DNA of 64,000 nt from CAVYGN01 sp964413265. Lineage in GTDB: Bacteria > Spirochaetota > Brevinematia > Brevinematales > JAOACQ01. Position 1 is the first letter of the stretch; each line of letters starts with the position of its first letter. A model generated the notes under the pieces. The model had not been told where the DNA came from. It worked only from the letters and a program-made list of their open reading frames with translations, and ran no database searches. Position numbers and translations under genes: made by a program. Positions 25,402 to 34,710 of this stretch are shown piece after piece. The stretch spans positions 107,379 through 171,378 of the forward strand of contig CAYPRX010000073.1 of assembly GCA_964413265.1 (NCBI GenBank), in the 5' to 3' direction.

Positions 25402-26524
25402 ATGGGAGCGTTCTCGGATAAATGCAGAGATTTGCTGGCCGAAATACAGGATGACTGGAGGCATCTTTGAGATTGAAGAAAAAATAATCTCTCTGGACGG
25501 ATTGAAGGCTGACCTGAATGATGAAAAAGCCTGGACCGACCATAAGCTTTCTGCAGAACTCTCATCGAAGGCTTCCGCCATTGAAAGGGAAATCGCCGGA
25601 TGGCTGGATTTAAAGCCGAAGATTACAGATCTTTTAGAAATGTCAGAATTGGCTGAAAATGATAATGATACTGATATGTTGGACAGTCTGGAAAGAGAAT
25701 ATGAAAAACTCCGGAAAACACTATCAGATCTTGAGACAGTTATGATGTTCAGAGGTGATTTTGACAGTAAAAATGCCTTTTTGAACATCCATCCTGGAGC
25801 AGGCGGGACTGAATCTCAGGACTGGGCCGAGATGCTGCTGCGCATGTATCAAAGGTGGTCGGAAAGAAAGGGTTTTTCAATGGAAGTGGTCGATTATGAA
25901 GCTGGCGATGTAGCAGGTTTAAAGGATGCTACGCTTTATATCAAAGGGAGGTATGCTTATGGACTTTTAAGGGCTGAAAACGGCATACACCGTCTCGTCA
26001 GGCTTTCTCCCTTTAATGCAAATAACAAAAGGCAGACATCATTCTGTTCAATATCGGTATCACCAGAGGTAGATGAAACAGTAACACTTGAAATTGATCC
26101 CAAAGACCTCAAGATAGATACATATCGGGCCAGCGGGGCGGGAGGTCAATATGTAAACAAAACGGAATCTGCCGTGAGAATCACGCATCTTCCTACGGGT
26201 ATTGTCGTTGCCTGCCAGATCGAAAGATCCCAGCTGCAGAACCGCGATATGGCCATGAAGATGCTGAGGTCTAAGCTGTATGAAAGCGAACTCAGAAAAC
26301 AGGATGAGGAAAGGCAAAAAATGATGCCTGAAAAAAAGGCCATAGAGTGGGGTAACCAGATACGCAGCTACACTTTTCAACCCTATACCCTGGTTAAAGA
26401 TCACCGTACAGGTATAGAAAATAAAAACGTACAGATAGTCATGGATGGTGATATCGACGATTTTATAGTTGGTTACCTTAAAAGCAGATCTTTCAGTTTA
26501 AACGCTCATCAAGCACATCCATGA
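25402..26524 (+). CDS. prfB: Peptide chain release factor 2, with programmed +1 frameshift
   Basis: RF2 ends translation at UGA and UAA. The gene is read as 25402-25467 (22 codons: MGAFSDKCRDLLAEIQ... ending HL), then continues at 25469 after skipping one base, giving about 373 residues. The in-frame stop TGA at 25468-25470 follows CTT, preceded by GGAGG 3 bases before the CTT, the classic autoregulatory arrangement. The downstream part has the anticodon-like tripeptide SPF and the catalytic GGQ (SGAGGQYVNKTESAVR). An apparent ATG at 25451 in the second frame is not the start. The 3' end overlaps the convergent SDR gene by 32 bases. Confidence 0.95.
25457..25471 (+). promoter_or_regulatory. 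prfB programmed frameshift site
   Basis: GGAGG (25457-25461), CAT, then CTT-TGA (25465-25470) and G. When RF2 is scarce the ribosome slips from CTT to the +1 frame. Here UGA is followed by G rather than the C of E. coli. Confidence 0.9.
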
Positions 26525-27443
26525 GAGTTTCGCGGATTGAATACCGCGCACTCCAGCCCAATTCTTTTCTTAATTTATCATTTGAACCGATTATTATCCT
26601 GTTATCATCGGGACGTATTAAATCCGGGTTTACCTTTATAACCGCTTTAATGCCCAGTATTTCTTCCATCATTTCTATCAACTGCTTCAGAGAGTATCCC
26701 ACACCGCTGCACACATTGTAGATCTCCCCTCTTGAACCTTTCATAAATAGTGTATAATAAGCCGCCACAACATCCCTTACGTCTATAAAGTCCCTGACTA
26801 TCGATATATCTCCGGTTAACATTTCTTTTTTCAGGCCTTTTTTTATGTCTGTCAATTGCCTGGCGAAAGAAGGGATTACAAAACTATCTTTCTGCCCCCG
26901 TCCAATATGATTAAATGAACGGGTAAGCACGATATTCAGGTCAAATCCCTTTACATAGACTTTCGATAGCATTTCCTGGGAAGCCCTCGCGACAGCATAA
27001 GGGCTTATAGGATCAACGTCGTATTCTTCCTTTAATGGAAGAATATCCCGGTTTATATTGCCATATTCTTCGGACGAGCCCACGGATAGGATCCTGCAAT
27101 TTAATTTCAAGAGACGTACTGCTTCAAGAAGATTTAAAAATATATTGATATTATTTTGATAGCTGATGATCGGATTCTGCCAGCTGAAAGCCACGCTTGA
27201 ATATGAAGCCAGATGGAGGATATAATCAGGTTGAAAACTATGAATATAATACTGTATATTATCCTTATCCAGCAAGTCCTGTTTGATGAATTCACATTTG
27301 ACATGCTTATATGTTTTATTGATAGCGGAAGGAGGATTCAAATCGATGCCCATAATGTCGGAATTTATCCCGTTATTCTCAAGGTAATCGATAAAATGTC
27401 TGCTGACAAAGCCTGAAAAACCTGTTATCAGAAATCTGCTCAT
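26493..27443 (-). CDS. NAD(P)-dependent nucleotide-sugar dehydratase/reductase (GDP-mannose 4,6-dehydratase / Rmd-like SDR)
   Basis: A 316-residue extended short-chain dehydrogenase. The Rossmann motif is TGFSGFVSRH (last glycine changed to serine), NAD contact at HLASYSSV, Ser-Ser-Glu at 123-125 and the catalytic tyrosine in SPYAVAR. The usual YxxxK is YxxxR (Tyr149, Arg153). FNHIGRGQ, IVRDFIDVRDV and the sugar-binding C-terminus resemble GDP-mannose 4,6-dehydratase and GDP-4-keto-6-deoxymannose reductase, so a role in deoxysugar synthesis for surface glycans is likely. A glycosyltransferase gene is two genes upstream. It has its own promoter; the 3' end overlaps prfB. Confidence 0.8.
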   Translation of the reverse strand: MSRFLITGFSGFVSRHFIDYLENNGINSDIMGIDLNPPSAINKTYKHVKCEFIKQDLLDKDNIQYYIHSFQPDYILHLASYSSVAFSWQNPIISYQNNINIFLNLLEAVRLLKLNCRILSVGSSEEYGNINRDILPLKEEYDVDPISPYAVARASQEMLSKVYVKGFDLNIVLTRSFNHIGRGQKDSFVIPSFARQLTDIKKGLKKEMLTGDISIVRDFIDVRDVVAAYYTLFMKGSRGEIYNVCSGVGYSLKQLIEMMEEILGIKAVIKVNPDLIRPDDNRIIIGSNDKLRKELGWSARYSIRETLMDVLDERLN

Positions 27444-27476
27444 TGAAAATCCACCCTGGCCGATAAATACGGAAGA

Positions 27477-27505
27477 ATTATGACTTATAAGAATAAATAT
27501 AGCAA
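27477..27505 (-). promoter_or_regulatory. Promoter of the SDR gene
   Basis: Minus strand TTGCTA (27505-27500), 17 bases, CATAAT (27482-27477), in the 83-base gap after mutS2. Confidence 0.35.
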
Positions 27506-27526
27506 AATTAGATTTTACTTTAGTAT

Positions 27527-29866
27527 CTATTTAAATAGGACAATAGTTTTGCCCTGTCCGCCGTCTTCAGGCTTTGCAAAGCTGAAACTTAGGATATTAT
27601 CCTGCTCCTGCAGATATTTCCATATTTCTTTTTTAAGAATTCCTTCGCCCTTTCCATGAATAATGGAAATACTGGCTGTACCCTTCATATAGGCAAGATC
27701 GATATTTCTTTCAACAATTCTTAGGGCTTCTTCCGCAGTTTTTCCCCGGACATCGATAATAAGCTGAAGCTGGGACTGGTCCGAAAGAGAGATATCAATT
27801 GAATTTTTCTTATTCTTTTCACCCTCTTCAGAGAGGTATATATCATCTATAGACACAATAGTACTGATTATTCCCAGTCTCACTCTGACTTTATTGCCGA
27901 GTACCTGCTCTATATAACCTTCTTTATTGAATCCTCCGACAAATACCCTCTGACCTGAGGTTAATTCCTGTGGATGTTTCCTTTCAGCCCTAAGAATCTC
28001 TTCTTCCGAATCCTTTATAATTTTTTCAATATCATTAATCTTATGCCGGGTATTTGCAAGACTATCCCTGGTTTTTTGTTTCAGATCCTCCTTTATAACA
28101 GAAAGTTCCTTTAGAGTATCATCCAGTTCATTTCTAAGCAGCCTAGTTCCCTTTTTTTTAAGGGCTAATTTTTCATTTTCCATCTCTTTCAGGAGATTTT
28201 CATACCTTTCTTTTATTGTACGGCTTTCCTCCATATTATTTTCAGCAATTTCCCTCATTTTGAGAAGGTCGGTTCTCTCTTTTTCCAGTTTAATCATCAG
28301 AGACTCGGCAGATGAAGTTCTTTCATTTAGGTATCCAGCAGCATTTTCAATTATACTTTTATCCAGACCGTATTTTTTTGCAATCCTCAGGGCATAACTC
28401 GAACCTGATGTACCGGTCTTAAGGGTATAAAGCGGAACCAGCCTTTCTTCATCAAAATCTACTGATGCATTTTTAACCCTTTTATCAGAAAAGGATATTT
28501 CTTTTAAGGCTTGAAAATGGGTTGTTATGATAAACTTGGATCCCTTTTCCAGGAGAGAGTGTAAAATAGACCTTCCCAGAGCTTCTCCCTCTTTCGGCTC
28601 AGTGGAACTTGCAATTTCATCGATTAAAATCAGGGATTTATCATTGCATTCCGAGATCATTTTTGAAATATTTACTATATGTCCTGAAAAACTGGAAAGA
28701 TTCTCGGAAATATTCTGCTCGTCTCCAATTTCAGCCATAATTTTTGTAAAAATTCCGACCCGTGAGGAACGTGAGGCCGGAATAGGTATGCCACAGAGTG
28801 TCATTAATGTCAGTAAACCGGCTGTTTTCAAGGCTACTGTCTTGCCTCCGGCATTTGGCCCTGAAATAATCAATCCCTGATAAGTCGAACCGACTTCGAT
28901 ATCGATAGGTATGGAGTCATTTCCAAGAAGTGGATGATAGGCTTTTCGAAGGCTTATAAATGTTTTATCCCTAATAATTTCAGGAAAATTACAGTTGTGA
29001 TCTATGGCAAACCTGGCCTTAGCATATATGAGTTCAAGCCTGCCTATCAGATTGAAGTCTGTCAGAAGAATATCGGCGTTTTCATTAATAAATGCCGTTA
29101 TTTTAAGAAGGATCCTGTTTATCTCAGCCAATTCTATCTCATCGATCTCAACCATCTCATTATTCAGAGATATTATATTTTCTGGCTCGACATATACTGT
29201 TTCACCTGATTTTGAAAATGAGTGAACGATGTAGTTGAAAAGGGACCTTAATTTATTTTTAAACTGCGCCTTCACGGGTATCACAAATCTGCCTTCACGG
29301 AGTGAAATAAACTTGTCCTGTAAGGCTTCACCAAGTGATTTTTGCTCCATTATTGATGACAGCTCGGAATGAATATCCGTTCTGATCGATGACTTTCTTT
29401 TCCTTATCCTTTTTAATTCTTCCGAGGCCGAATCAAAAATCGAGCCATTATCATCCATAACAAGGTTTATGGCATTCAGCAATTCAGCCGGGAACGGTGC
29501 GTCTTTAACCAAAGAAAATAGGAGAGGGTATTTGATTGAATACGAAGTCAAGGCATTAAAGATGCCTGAAAATATACCCATGGTCTTTTTTATCTCAAGA
29601 ACATCTTCAGGAGACAGCACCAGACCTTTTATTCTTGCGTTTTCAATTGAATCTTCGATGTTCTCCAGTTCTTTAAATGAAAGATCCGAATCAAATTTAA
29701 GGAAGCTTGTCATTTCTTCAGTAAGCTTGAGCTCAGTTTCAGGATCTTCAGACTTTATAAATTCCCTGATATTTCCTATCTCTCTTATACCGGGATAGGT
29801 TTTGACATATTTATTTATTAAAGGTATTATTTTGTCGAATTCCAGAATTTCAAAATAATAATCCAA
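27527..29866 (-). CDS. mutS2: Endonuclease MutS2
   Basis: A 779-residue MutS2. The core and lever helices (1-300) precede the ATPase: Walker A ISGPNAGGKTVALK, Walker B SLILIDEIASSTEP, and TTHFQALKEISF. A long coiled coil (about 500-620) and a KOW-like linker follow, and an Smr nuclease domain closes the protein (IIDVRGKTAEEALRIV and IIHGKGEGIL; the usual LDLHG is IDVRG). MutS2 acts against recombination intermediates and, in some bacteria, on collided ribosomes; it lacks the mismatch-recognition domain of MutS. It lies 4 bases downstream of a glycosyltransferase gene. Confidence 0.95.
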   Translation of the reverse strand: MDYYFEILEFDKIIPLINKYVKTYPGIREIGNIREFIKSEDPETELKLTEEMTSFLKFDSDLSFKELENIEDSIENARIKGLVLSPEDVLEIKKTMGIFSGIFNALTSYSIKYPLLFSLVKDAPFPAELLNAINLVMDDNGSIFDSASEELKRIRKRKSSIRTDIHSELSSIMEQKSLGEALQDKFISLREGRFVIPVKAQFKNKLRSLFNYIVHSFSKSGETVYVEPENIISLNNEMVEIDEIELAEINRILLKITAFINENADILLTDFNLIGRLELIYAKARFAIDHNCNFPEIIRDKTFISLRKAYHPLLGNDSIPIDIEVGSTYQGLIISGPNAGGKTVALKTAGLLTLMTLCGIPIPASRSSRVGIFTKIMAEIGDEQNISENLSSFSGHIVNISKMISECNDKSLILIDEIASSTEPKEGEALGRSILHSLLEKGSKFIITTHFQALKEISFSDKRVKNASVDFDEERLVPLYTLKTGTSGSSYALRIAKKYGLDKSIIENAAGYLNERTSSAESLMIKLEKERTDLLKMREIAENNMEESRTIKERYENLLKEMENEKLALKKKGTRLLRNELDDTLKELSVIKEDLKQKTRDSLANTRHKINDIEKIIKDSEEEILRAERKHPQELTSGQRVFVGGFNKEGYIEQVLGNKVRVRLGIISTIVSIDDIYLSEEGEKNKKNSIDISLSDQSQLQLIIDVRGKTAEEALRIVERNIDLAYMKGTASISIIHGKGEGILKKEIWKYLQEQDNILSFSFAKPEDGGQGKTIVLFK

Positions 29867-29870
29867 AATT

Positions 29871-30989
29871 CTAAGGTTCCTTATGTTTTTTTATGTTTTC
29901 TCCGGCGAATTTGTAAAAGATCTCTGCCGTATTTTCCCATGTAAATTTCTTTGACCATTCAACAGCTTTTAACGACATTGATTTTCTTAACTCTTCATCG
30001 CGGAATAAAAGTTCAATTTTTGATGCAAGAATTTCTATATTTCCGCTTGGGATAAGGAAACCATTATTATTGTCGCTGATTGAGTTCCTGATTCCCTCGA
30101 CATCATAACCGATAACAGGCAGACCGCCTGCATTTGATTCAATTACTACAATACCCCATCCCTCTTTTTCCGATGTAATCGCTGATATCCAGGACGAAGT
30201 AATCAATTCCGCCTTTGCCTCTTCAGTTATAAAACCGGTGAATTCAACCGATTCTCCAAGTTTAAGCCCTGCGCAGATCTCCTTCAATCTGGCTTCGTCA
30301 TCGCCCTTACCGGCAATAATAAGTCTTGCAGCGGGAAAATTTTTCCTTGCTATGCTGAAAGCCCTGATAATATGATCAAAACGCTTGTACTTTTTCAGTC
30401 TTCCAAAACAAAAAAGAGTAGGGTAAGGGGTTCTATAATCTAGAGGATATCTTCTGATTACACTGAAATCTATTCCTGGATAGGCAATTACTGTATTTTT
30501 ATAGCCGTAATTATCGGTAAGTTCGGAATAATTTGTGTCCGATATGAGCACTGTAGGGGTGTTTTTATAGTATTTAAGCATATATTTTTCCATAGCATAT
30601 ACATAAAGTGCAAATGGGAACGGAAGCTGTCTGAAAAGACTTTTTCCATGAACATGATAGTGTATTACTATTAGAGGAATATCTTTAATGTAGAGTGATG
30701 TTGCAAGGGGTATCTTGGATTCTGAAGCAATTACAAGGTCGTAATTTTTCCTAGAGAGGTATTTTTTCCAGTAATACCAGAATGTAAAATTAAATAGAGC
30801 ATTATTGAAAATTCTGTAAATTGTGTAATCATTTGTAATTTCAACGGCTTTTGAATTTTTAAATGAAGCTGACACGAAATCTATTTCCCAGTCAGCAGGT
30901 TTTCTCTTTAAGATTTCATCAAGGTAAATTTCAGCTCCGCCTGATTCAGGATTGTAAATATCCCTCCAGTTAATCACTAAAACTTTCAT
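29871..30989 (-). CDS. Family 4 glycosyltransferase (GT-B fold)
   Basis: A 372-residue retaining glycosyltransferase. The N-terminal half starts with VLVINWRDIYNPESGGAEIY, typical of WbuB/PimA-type enzymes. The C-terminal half has LFCFGRLKKYKRFDHIIRAF, LIIAGKGDDEARLKEI, the catalytic-site segment SEKEGWGIVVIESNAGGLPV and IRNSISDNNNGFLIP. It transfers a sugar from a nucleotide donor, probably to a lipid or surface polysaccharide at the inner membrane. The acceptor is unknown. Between a small membrane protein gene (15 bases upstream) and mutS2. Confidence 0.9.
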   Translation of the reverse strand: MKVLVINWRDIYNPESGGAEIYLDEILKRKPADWEIDFVSASFKNSKAVEITNDYTIYRIFNNALFNFTFWYYWKKYLSRKNYDLVIASESKIPLATSLYIKDIPLIVIHYHVHGKSLFRQLPFPFALYVYAMEKYMLKYYKNTPTVLISDTNYSELTDNYGYKNTVIAYPGIDFSVIRRYPLDYRTPYPTLFCFGRLKKYKRFDHIIRAFSIARKNFPAARLIIAGKGDDEARLKEICAGLKLGESVEFTGFITEEAKAELITSSWISAITSEKEGWGIVVIESNAGGLPVIGYDVEGIRNSISDNNNGFLIPSGNIEILASKIELLFRDEELRKSMSLKAVEWSKKFTWENTAEIFYKFAGENIKKHKEP

Positions 30990-31004
30990 TATGCAGAAAT
31001 CCGG

Positions 31005-31535
31005 TTAAAATTTAATATGAATGATCGGCACAGTAACAAAGAACAGATCGCTCATAGAATTCATACCGTAAGTTTTTGTTTTCAAGGCATACTGGTCCTG
31101 AAGGAAAATATAATCGAAATATGCAGCTGCCAGGGGTATCATAAATGTGTTGAAATAAATATAGTTCAGGTCGGTATTGTCTGCATAATAAGAATTATAT
31201 GCAAGTTCATTCTTTGAATACATAATGGCAGTTGTCAAATAATAAATCGCGGGCATAGCAATCCAGTATATGAGGTCCATCCTCCTCGGTACTGTTTCAG
31301 GCTTTTCGACCTCTATCTTACCTGAACTTAAATAACTGTTCGGCAGGGGAGGTTCTGTAATTGTTTTTATATTGGGATTCGTCATTTCTGAATTTGGGTT
31401 ATAATTTGTACTGTTAGTCAGCGAATTAAGGGTATTTGTATCAAGTGTAACATATGAAAATGATAGCCCTTTTATGAGAATAGCAATGGAAACAACAGAA
31501 ATAGCGGCGATCAGGAATACCCATGTTTTCGCCAT
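31005..31535 (-). CDS. Hypothetical membrane or exported protein
   Basis: A 176-residue protein I do not recognise. The N-terminal hydrophobic helix (about 5-22) is a signal anchor. A Thr/Asn/Pro-rich linker (30-75) is followed by hydrophobic stretches (DLIYWIAMPAIYYLTTAIMY and YFNTFMIPLAAAYFDYIFL) and an end HIKF, which could be inner-membrane helices or beta-strands. The ATG at 31535 is chosen because AGGA lies 8 bases upstream; a TTG two codons earlier is less likely. It sits between carD and the glycosyltransferase gene, so a surface-glycan role is conceivable but unsupported. Confidence 0.65.
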   Translation of the reverse strand: MAKTWVFLIAAISVVSIAILIKGLSFSYVTLDTNTLNSLTNSTNYNPNSEMTNPNIKTITEPPLPNSYLSSGKIEVEKPETVPRRMDLIYWIAMPAIYYLTTAIMYSKNELAYNSYYADNTDLNYIYFNTFMIPLAAAYFDYIFLQDQYALKTKTYGMNSMSDLFFVTVPIIHIKF

Positions 31536-31591
31536 ATACAATTTCCTATAAGATATATTATGTTAAGTTTAATTTATTCTTATTTAGTGAT

Positions 31592-32080
31592 TTATTTTGA
31601 AGAATCATTCAAAAGCTTGTACACCTCATCTTTGACAACATCCTGGTTTTTACCGACAGAAAGGGATATTTCACTTACAAGCATATTAAGGGCGGTATTA
31701 TATAGTTTCTTTTCCGTTGTGGATAATTCCTTAACCTGGTTTCTGTTGTAAAGGTTCTTGATAACCGTTGAAACCTCTACAATTGTACCTGATTTAAGCA
31801 TATCCTGGTGTTTTTTATACCTTATTTTCCAGTCTTCATCGATCTCACTGATGTGGGACGAAATAACTTCGAGACATCGTTTTATATCCTTTGGTTTAGC
31901 TATGTCTCTCAGGCCAAGTTCTTTAGTATTATCTGAAGGGACCATTATAGTTGTTTCTGTGAGGGGGAACCTGATTATATAATATTTCCTTTTAGCACCG
32001 AGAATTTCCTTCTCCTCGACACCCTGTATTTCTCCAGCTCCATGATACGGATAAAATACCCTTTCACCGATTTTAAACAT
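31592..32080 (-). CDS. carD: CarD-family RNA polymerase-binding regulator
   Basis: A 162-residue CarD/CdnL-type protein. The N-terminal RNAP-interacting domain (about 1-65) starts FKIGERVFYPYHGAGEIQGVEEK and contains YYIIRFP and the MVPSDN turn. A helical C-terminal domain (about 75-160) follows. These proteins stabilise open promoter complexes, particularly for rRNA and housekeeping genes. It has a consensus promoter of its own, reaching into the 3' end of recR, so it can be expressed independently of dnaX-ybaB-recR. Confidence 0.92.
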   Translation of the reverse strand: MFKIGERVFYPYHGAGEIQGVEEKEILGAKRKYYIIRFPLTETTIMVPSDNTKELGLRDIAKPKDIKRCLEVISSHISEIDEDWKIRYKKHQDMLKSGTIVEVSTVIKNLYNRNQVKELSTTEKKLYNTALNMLVSEISLSVGKNQDVVKDEVYKLLNDSSK

Positions 32081-32106
32081 ATTTCAAACCCACAGAGACA
32101 AACAAA

Positions 32107-32135
32107 TTATTATAACTTTATATTTAAAATTAGTC
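32107..32135 (-). promoter_or_regulatory. Promoter of carD
   Basis: Minus strand TTGACT (32135-32130), exactly 17 bases, perfect TATAAT (32112-32107); the -35 box overlaps the last codons of recR. Confidence 0.6.
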
Positions 32136-32729
32136 AATTAACCTTTCCCTTCCTCTAATAGCTTCAGAAAGGCTTTTATTGCCAGCATATTGAATACTTA
32201 TACCCACCGGTATTCCCCTTGCAAGATGCGAAAATGTAATATTCGAATCTTTGAGCAGATCCTTTATATACAAGACCGTAGCATCACCTTCAGTAGTCGC
32301 GCTTGTAGCGAATATTATTTCCTTGATGGAAGATGATCTAAGTCTCTCAGCAAGGCCTTTGATATTAAGATCGTCAGGGGTCACACCATTTAGTGGAGAA
32401 AGAACGCCGCCGAGTGAATGATACTGTCCTTTGTATATGTTGGTTGATTCGAGATAGTAAATATCTGCAGGGCTCTCAACAATGCAGAGGATTGACCTGT
32501 CTCTTCCCGGATCCTTGCAGATCCAGCATGGATCGTAATCAGATAAATTACCGCAGATGCTGCAAGCAACGGTGTTTTTTCTTAAATTGTCGATCGCTGA
32601 TAAAAGCCGTCCCGACAGCTCTCTTTCATGCATCAGGAGATAATAGGCAATCCTTTCACTGGACCTGGGGCCTAATCCTGGAAGTTCGGAAAATACTGAT
32701 ATAAAGGCCTTCATAGCATCAGAGAACAT
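32130..32729 (-). CDS. recR: Recombination mediator RecR
   Basis: A 199-residue RecR, which with RecO and RecF loads RecA at gaps. A helix-hairpin-helix (ELPGLGPRSSERIAYYLL) is followed by the zinc site (CSICG and CWICKD), the Toprim domain (LCIVESPADIYYLE, YHSLGGVLSPLNGV) and the C-terminal Walker-like ATSATTEGDATVLYI with SHLARGIPVG. Length is standard. It forms the conserved dnaX-ybaB-recR cluster, 3 bases after ybaB. Confidence 0.96.
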   Translation of the reverse strand: MFSDAMKAFISVFSELPGLGPRSSERIAYYLLMHERELSGRLLSAIDNLRKNTVACSICGNLSDYDPCWICKDPGRDRSILCIVESPADIYYLESTNIYKGQYHSLGGVLSPLNGVTPDDLNIKGLAERLRSSSIKEIIFATSATTEGDATVLYIKDLLKDSNITFSHLARGIPVGISIQYAGNKSLSEAIRGRERLID

Positions 32730-32732
32730 CTA

Positions 32733-33035
32733 TCACTTTCCCATAAGAAAATTTGAAAGCCCTGAATTTTTCATCTGTTTTTTGACCATTTTATCAACTT
32801 CCCTGGCAGCTGCTTTATGGGCTTCCTTTGTGCATTTTGAAAGCTCCTCTGCTGAAATATTCATAGCCTCATTCGAGAATTCTATGTTTTTCAGCCCTTT
32901 TTCTCCATCGAGGCTTATTTTGACATACCCCCTCTTCGAAACGCCTGTAGCCCTGATTTCACCCATAATCTTTTTTGTATCATCAGCCATTTTTTTTAAT
33001 TTTGTCATATCCTTAAGGTTATTTATTGCTGGCAT
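32733..33035 (-). CDS. ybaB: YbaB/EbfC-family nucleoid-associated protein
   Basis: A 100-residue DNA-binding dimer-forming protein of the YbaB family: N-terminal helix, GVSKRGYVKISLDGEKGLKN strand region, then a C-terminal helix (LSKCTKEAHKAAAREVDKM). Members bind DNA and influence nucleoid shape; in Borrelia EbfC also binds operators. Placement between dnaX and recR is the conserved one. GGAGG lies just before the ATG. Confidence 0.92.
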   Translation of the reverse strand: MPAINNLKDMTKLKKMADDTKKIMGEIRATGVSKRGYVKISLDGEKGLKNIEFSNEAMNISAEELSKCTKEAHKAAAREVDKMVKKQMKNSGLSNFLMGK

Positions 33036-33056
33036 GAAATTCCTCCTGAACTTTTG

Positions 33057-34538
33057 CTATATAATCTTACCCTCGAATAAATTGACAATATCGTCCACCA
33101 TTTTCAGAGGTGGTTTGGATTCCTGGTTTAATTTGAAGCTGAGGCTTATATTTTTACCTTTCCTGGAAGCTAATTCAGCCTCTATTTCCATCTTATTTTT
33201 GTCCAGATATTCAAGACAATGCATATCGTTTACATAAGCTGTGATATTCCCGTCTGAAACTTCTATGCGTCCTATCGATTGGATCATGGATTTTAAAACC
33301 GGGCTCGATGAAAGAACATTAATAAGTTCCGTTTTTTCATCAGTATCCAACCCGCTTCCGTCCCTTATTATTGCACGCTCAGGCTCTCCTACTCTGCCGG
33401 AATTAATAAGAGCAAGGATTTCATTTCTGAGATCACCTGCAGGGATTATGTTTTTATAGTCCATCATCTTAAATAGTGCTGCTTCAAGCAAAAATCTCTC
33501 GCTGTTATCTCCTTTCAGAGAAGAATAAAGTTCGATAAAAATTCCCATAATCTTAATCAGATCCTGCTGTGAAAAATTCTCGAATAAAAGGGTCAGTTCC
33601 TTGTATTTCTTTTCAGGTATATTGAGAAGTTCATCGTCATTGGGTAGTTTCTTTATCAGAATGCCCTGCTTTAAAAAGGAGATCATATTCATCGTGAATA
33701 TTTTTATATCACCCACACTGGATGAATAAGCCTCTATGGTTTTCAACATCCTTATGATATCCGCTGTCTTCACCGACTCAATAAGCTCAGTAAAATAATG
33801 ATTATCAGGTATTCCCAGGAGTTCTGATGCGCTCTTCTCGTTTATGTCACCACCCGAATATATGGTTATCTGGTCAAAAACACTCTGCGCATCTCTCATT
33901 GAACCGTCGGCTGATTCTGCTATCAGAAACAATCCCTCCTCTGTATATTTGATCTTCTCGTTATCTGCTATTTTTTTCAGCTGATTAACGATGCTTCTTG
34001 TGGATATTTTTTTAAATACAAAATGCTGGCATCTCGATTTAATTGTCGGAATAACCTTGTGAGCTTCTGTAGTTGCAAGAATAAACACTGCATGGGGAGG
34101 AGGCTCCTCAAGAGTCTTGAGAAGGGCATTGGAGGCCTCGTTGGTAAGCATATGGACTTCATCTATGATATAGACCTTGTATTTACCTGAAAGAGGCATA
34201 TATGCTACAGTGTCTTTAAGCTCTCTTATATTATCGATCCCCCTGTTGGACGCTCCATCAATTTCTATGACATCAAGAGAATATCCACCTGTTATCTCTA
34301 TGCATGAGGAACATTTATTGCATGGCTCCATACCCTTGAGGTCTTTGCAGTTCAGTGTCTTTGCGATAATTCTTGCCGTAGTAGTCTTTCCTACTCCCCT
34401 CACTCCCGAGAATAAAAATGCGTGAGGAATACGGCCGGTGGACAAAGAATTCTGGATCGTTTTAACAAGGTTTTCCTGACCGATGATCTCGCAAAACAGC
34501 TGAGGTCTCCATTTCCTTGCCGTGACCTTATAATCCAT
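33057..34538 (-). CDS. dnaX: DNA polymerase III subunit gamma/tau
   Basis: A 493-residue clamp-loader ATPase. It starts MDYKVTARKWRPQLFCEIIG, has Walker A SGVRGVGKTTTA, zinc cysteines in LNCKDLKGMEPCNKCSSC, the DEVHML box and sensor ATTEAHKVIPTIKSRCQHF. The region beyond ~370 is short compared with E. coli tau. No A-rich slippery sequence for a gamma product was found. I prefer the ATG at 34538, preceded by GGAG, over the ATG at 34553, which would add MENFK. It heads the dnaX-ybaB-recR set. Confidence 0.95.
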   Translation of the reverse strand: MDYKVTARKWRPQLFCEIIGQENLVKTIQNSLSTGRIPHAFLFSGVRGVGKTTTARIIAKTLNCKDLKGMEPCNKCSSCIEITGGYSLDVIEIDGASNRGIDNIRELKDTVAYMPLSGKYKVYIIDEVHMLTNEASNALLKTLEEPPPHAVFILATTEAHKVIPTIKSRCQHFVFKKISTRSIVNQLKKIADNEKIKYTEEGLFLIAESADGSMRDAQSVFDQITIYSGGDINEKSASELLGIPDNHYFTELIESVKTADIIRMLKTIEAYSSSVGDIKIFTMNMISFLKQGILIKKLPNDDELLNIPEKKYKELTLLFENFSQQDLIKIMGIFIELYSSLKGDNSERFLLEAALFKMMDYKNIIPAGDLRNEILALINSGRVGEPERAIIRDGSGLDTDEKTELINVLSSSPVLKSMIQSIGRIEVSDGNITAYVNDMHCLEYLDKNKMEIEAELASRKGKNISLSFKLNQESKPPLKMVDDIVNLFEGKII

Positions 34539-34586
34539 TTTGAAATTCTCCATCAGTTAAGCGTGGAAAAATATTTAACAACATTA

Positions 34587-34615
34587 ATTCTAATGCCAGG
34601 AGACAAAAATATCAA
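34587..34615 (-). promoter_or_regulatory. Promoter of dnaX
   Basis: Minus strand TTGATA (34615-34610), 17 bases, TAGAAT (34592-34587), about 50 bases before the dnaX start. Confidence 0.4.
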
Positions 34616-34657
34616 TTTAAAGGATTTAAAGCATGAGAGAAATCTGTATTTAACCTG

Positions 34658-34686
34658 TTGACACCTTTAAAAAAACAAATTAATAT
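34658..34686 (+). promoter_or_regulatory. Promoter of the small secreted protein gene
   Basis: Perfect TTGACA (34658-34663), 17-base spacer, TAATAT (34681-34686), followed by AGGAGG and ATGATG at 34711. Confidence 0.65.
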
Positions 34687-34710
34687 ATATTCAGTTCAAG
34701 TAGGAGGCTT

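Noticed and set aside
25451..25468. ATG 25451 as prfB start
   Set aside because: The frameshift site and the upstream frame from 25402 explain the gene; residues before the shift in this frame are a shadow.
27444..27526. Small RNA or tRNA between mutS2 and the SDR gene
   Set aside because: No cloverleaf or conserved RNA pattern; a promoter explains the gap.
33057..34538. Programmed frameshift for a short gamma product in dnaX
   Set aside because: No A-rich slippery heptamer with flanking hairpin was found.
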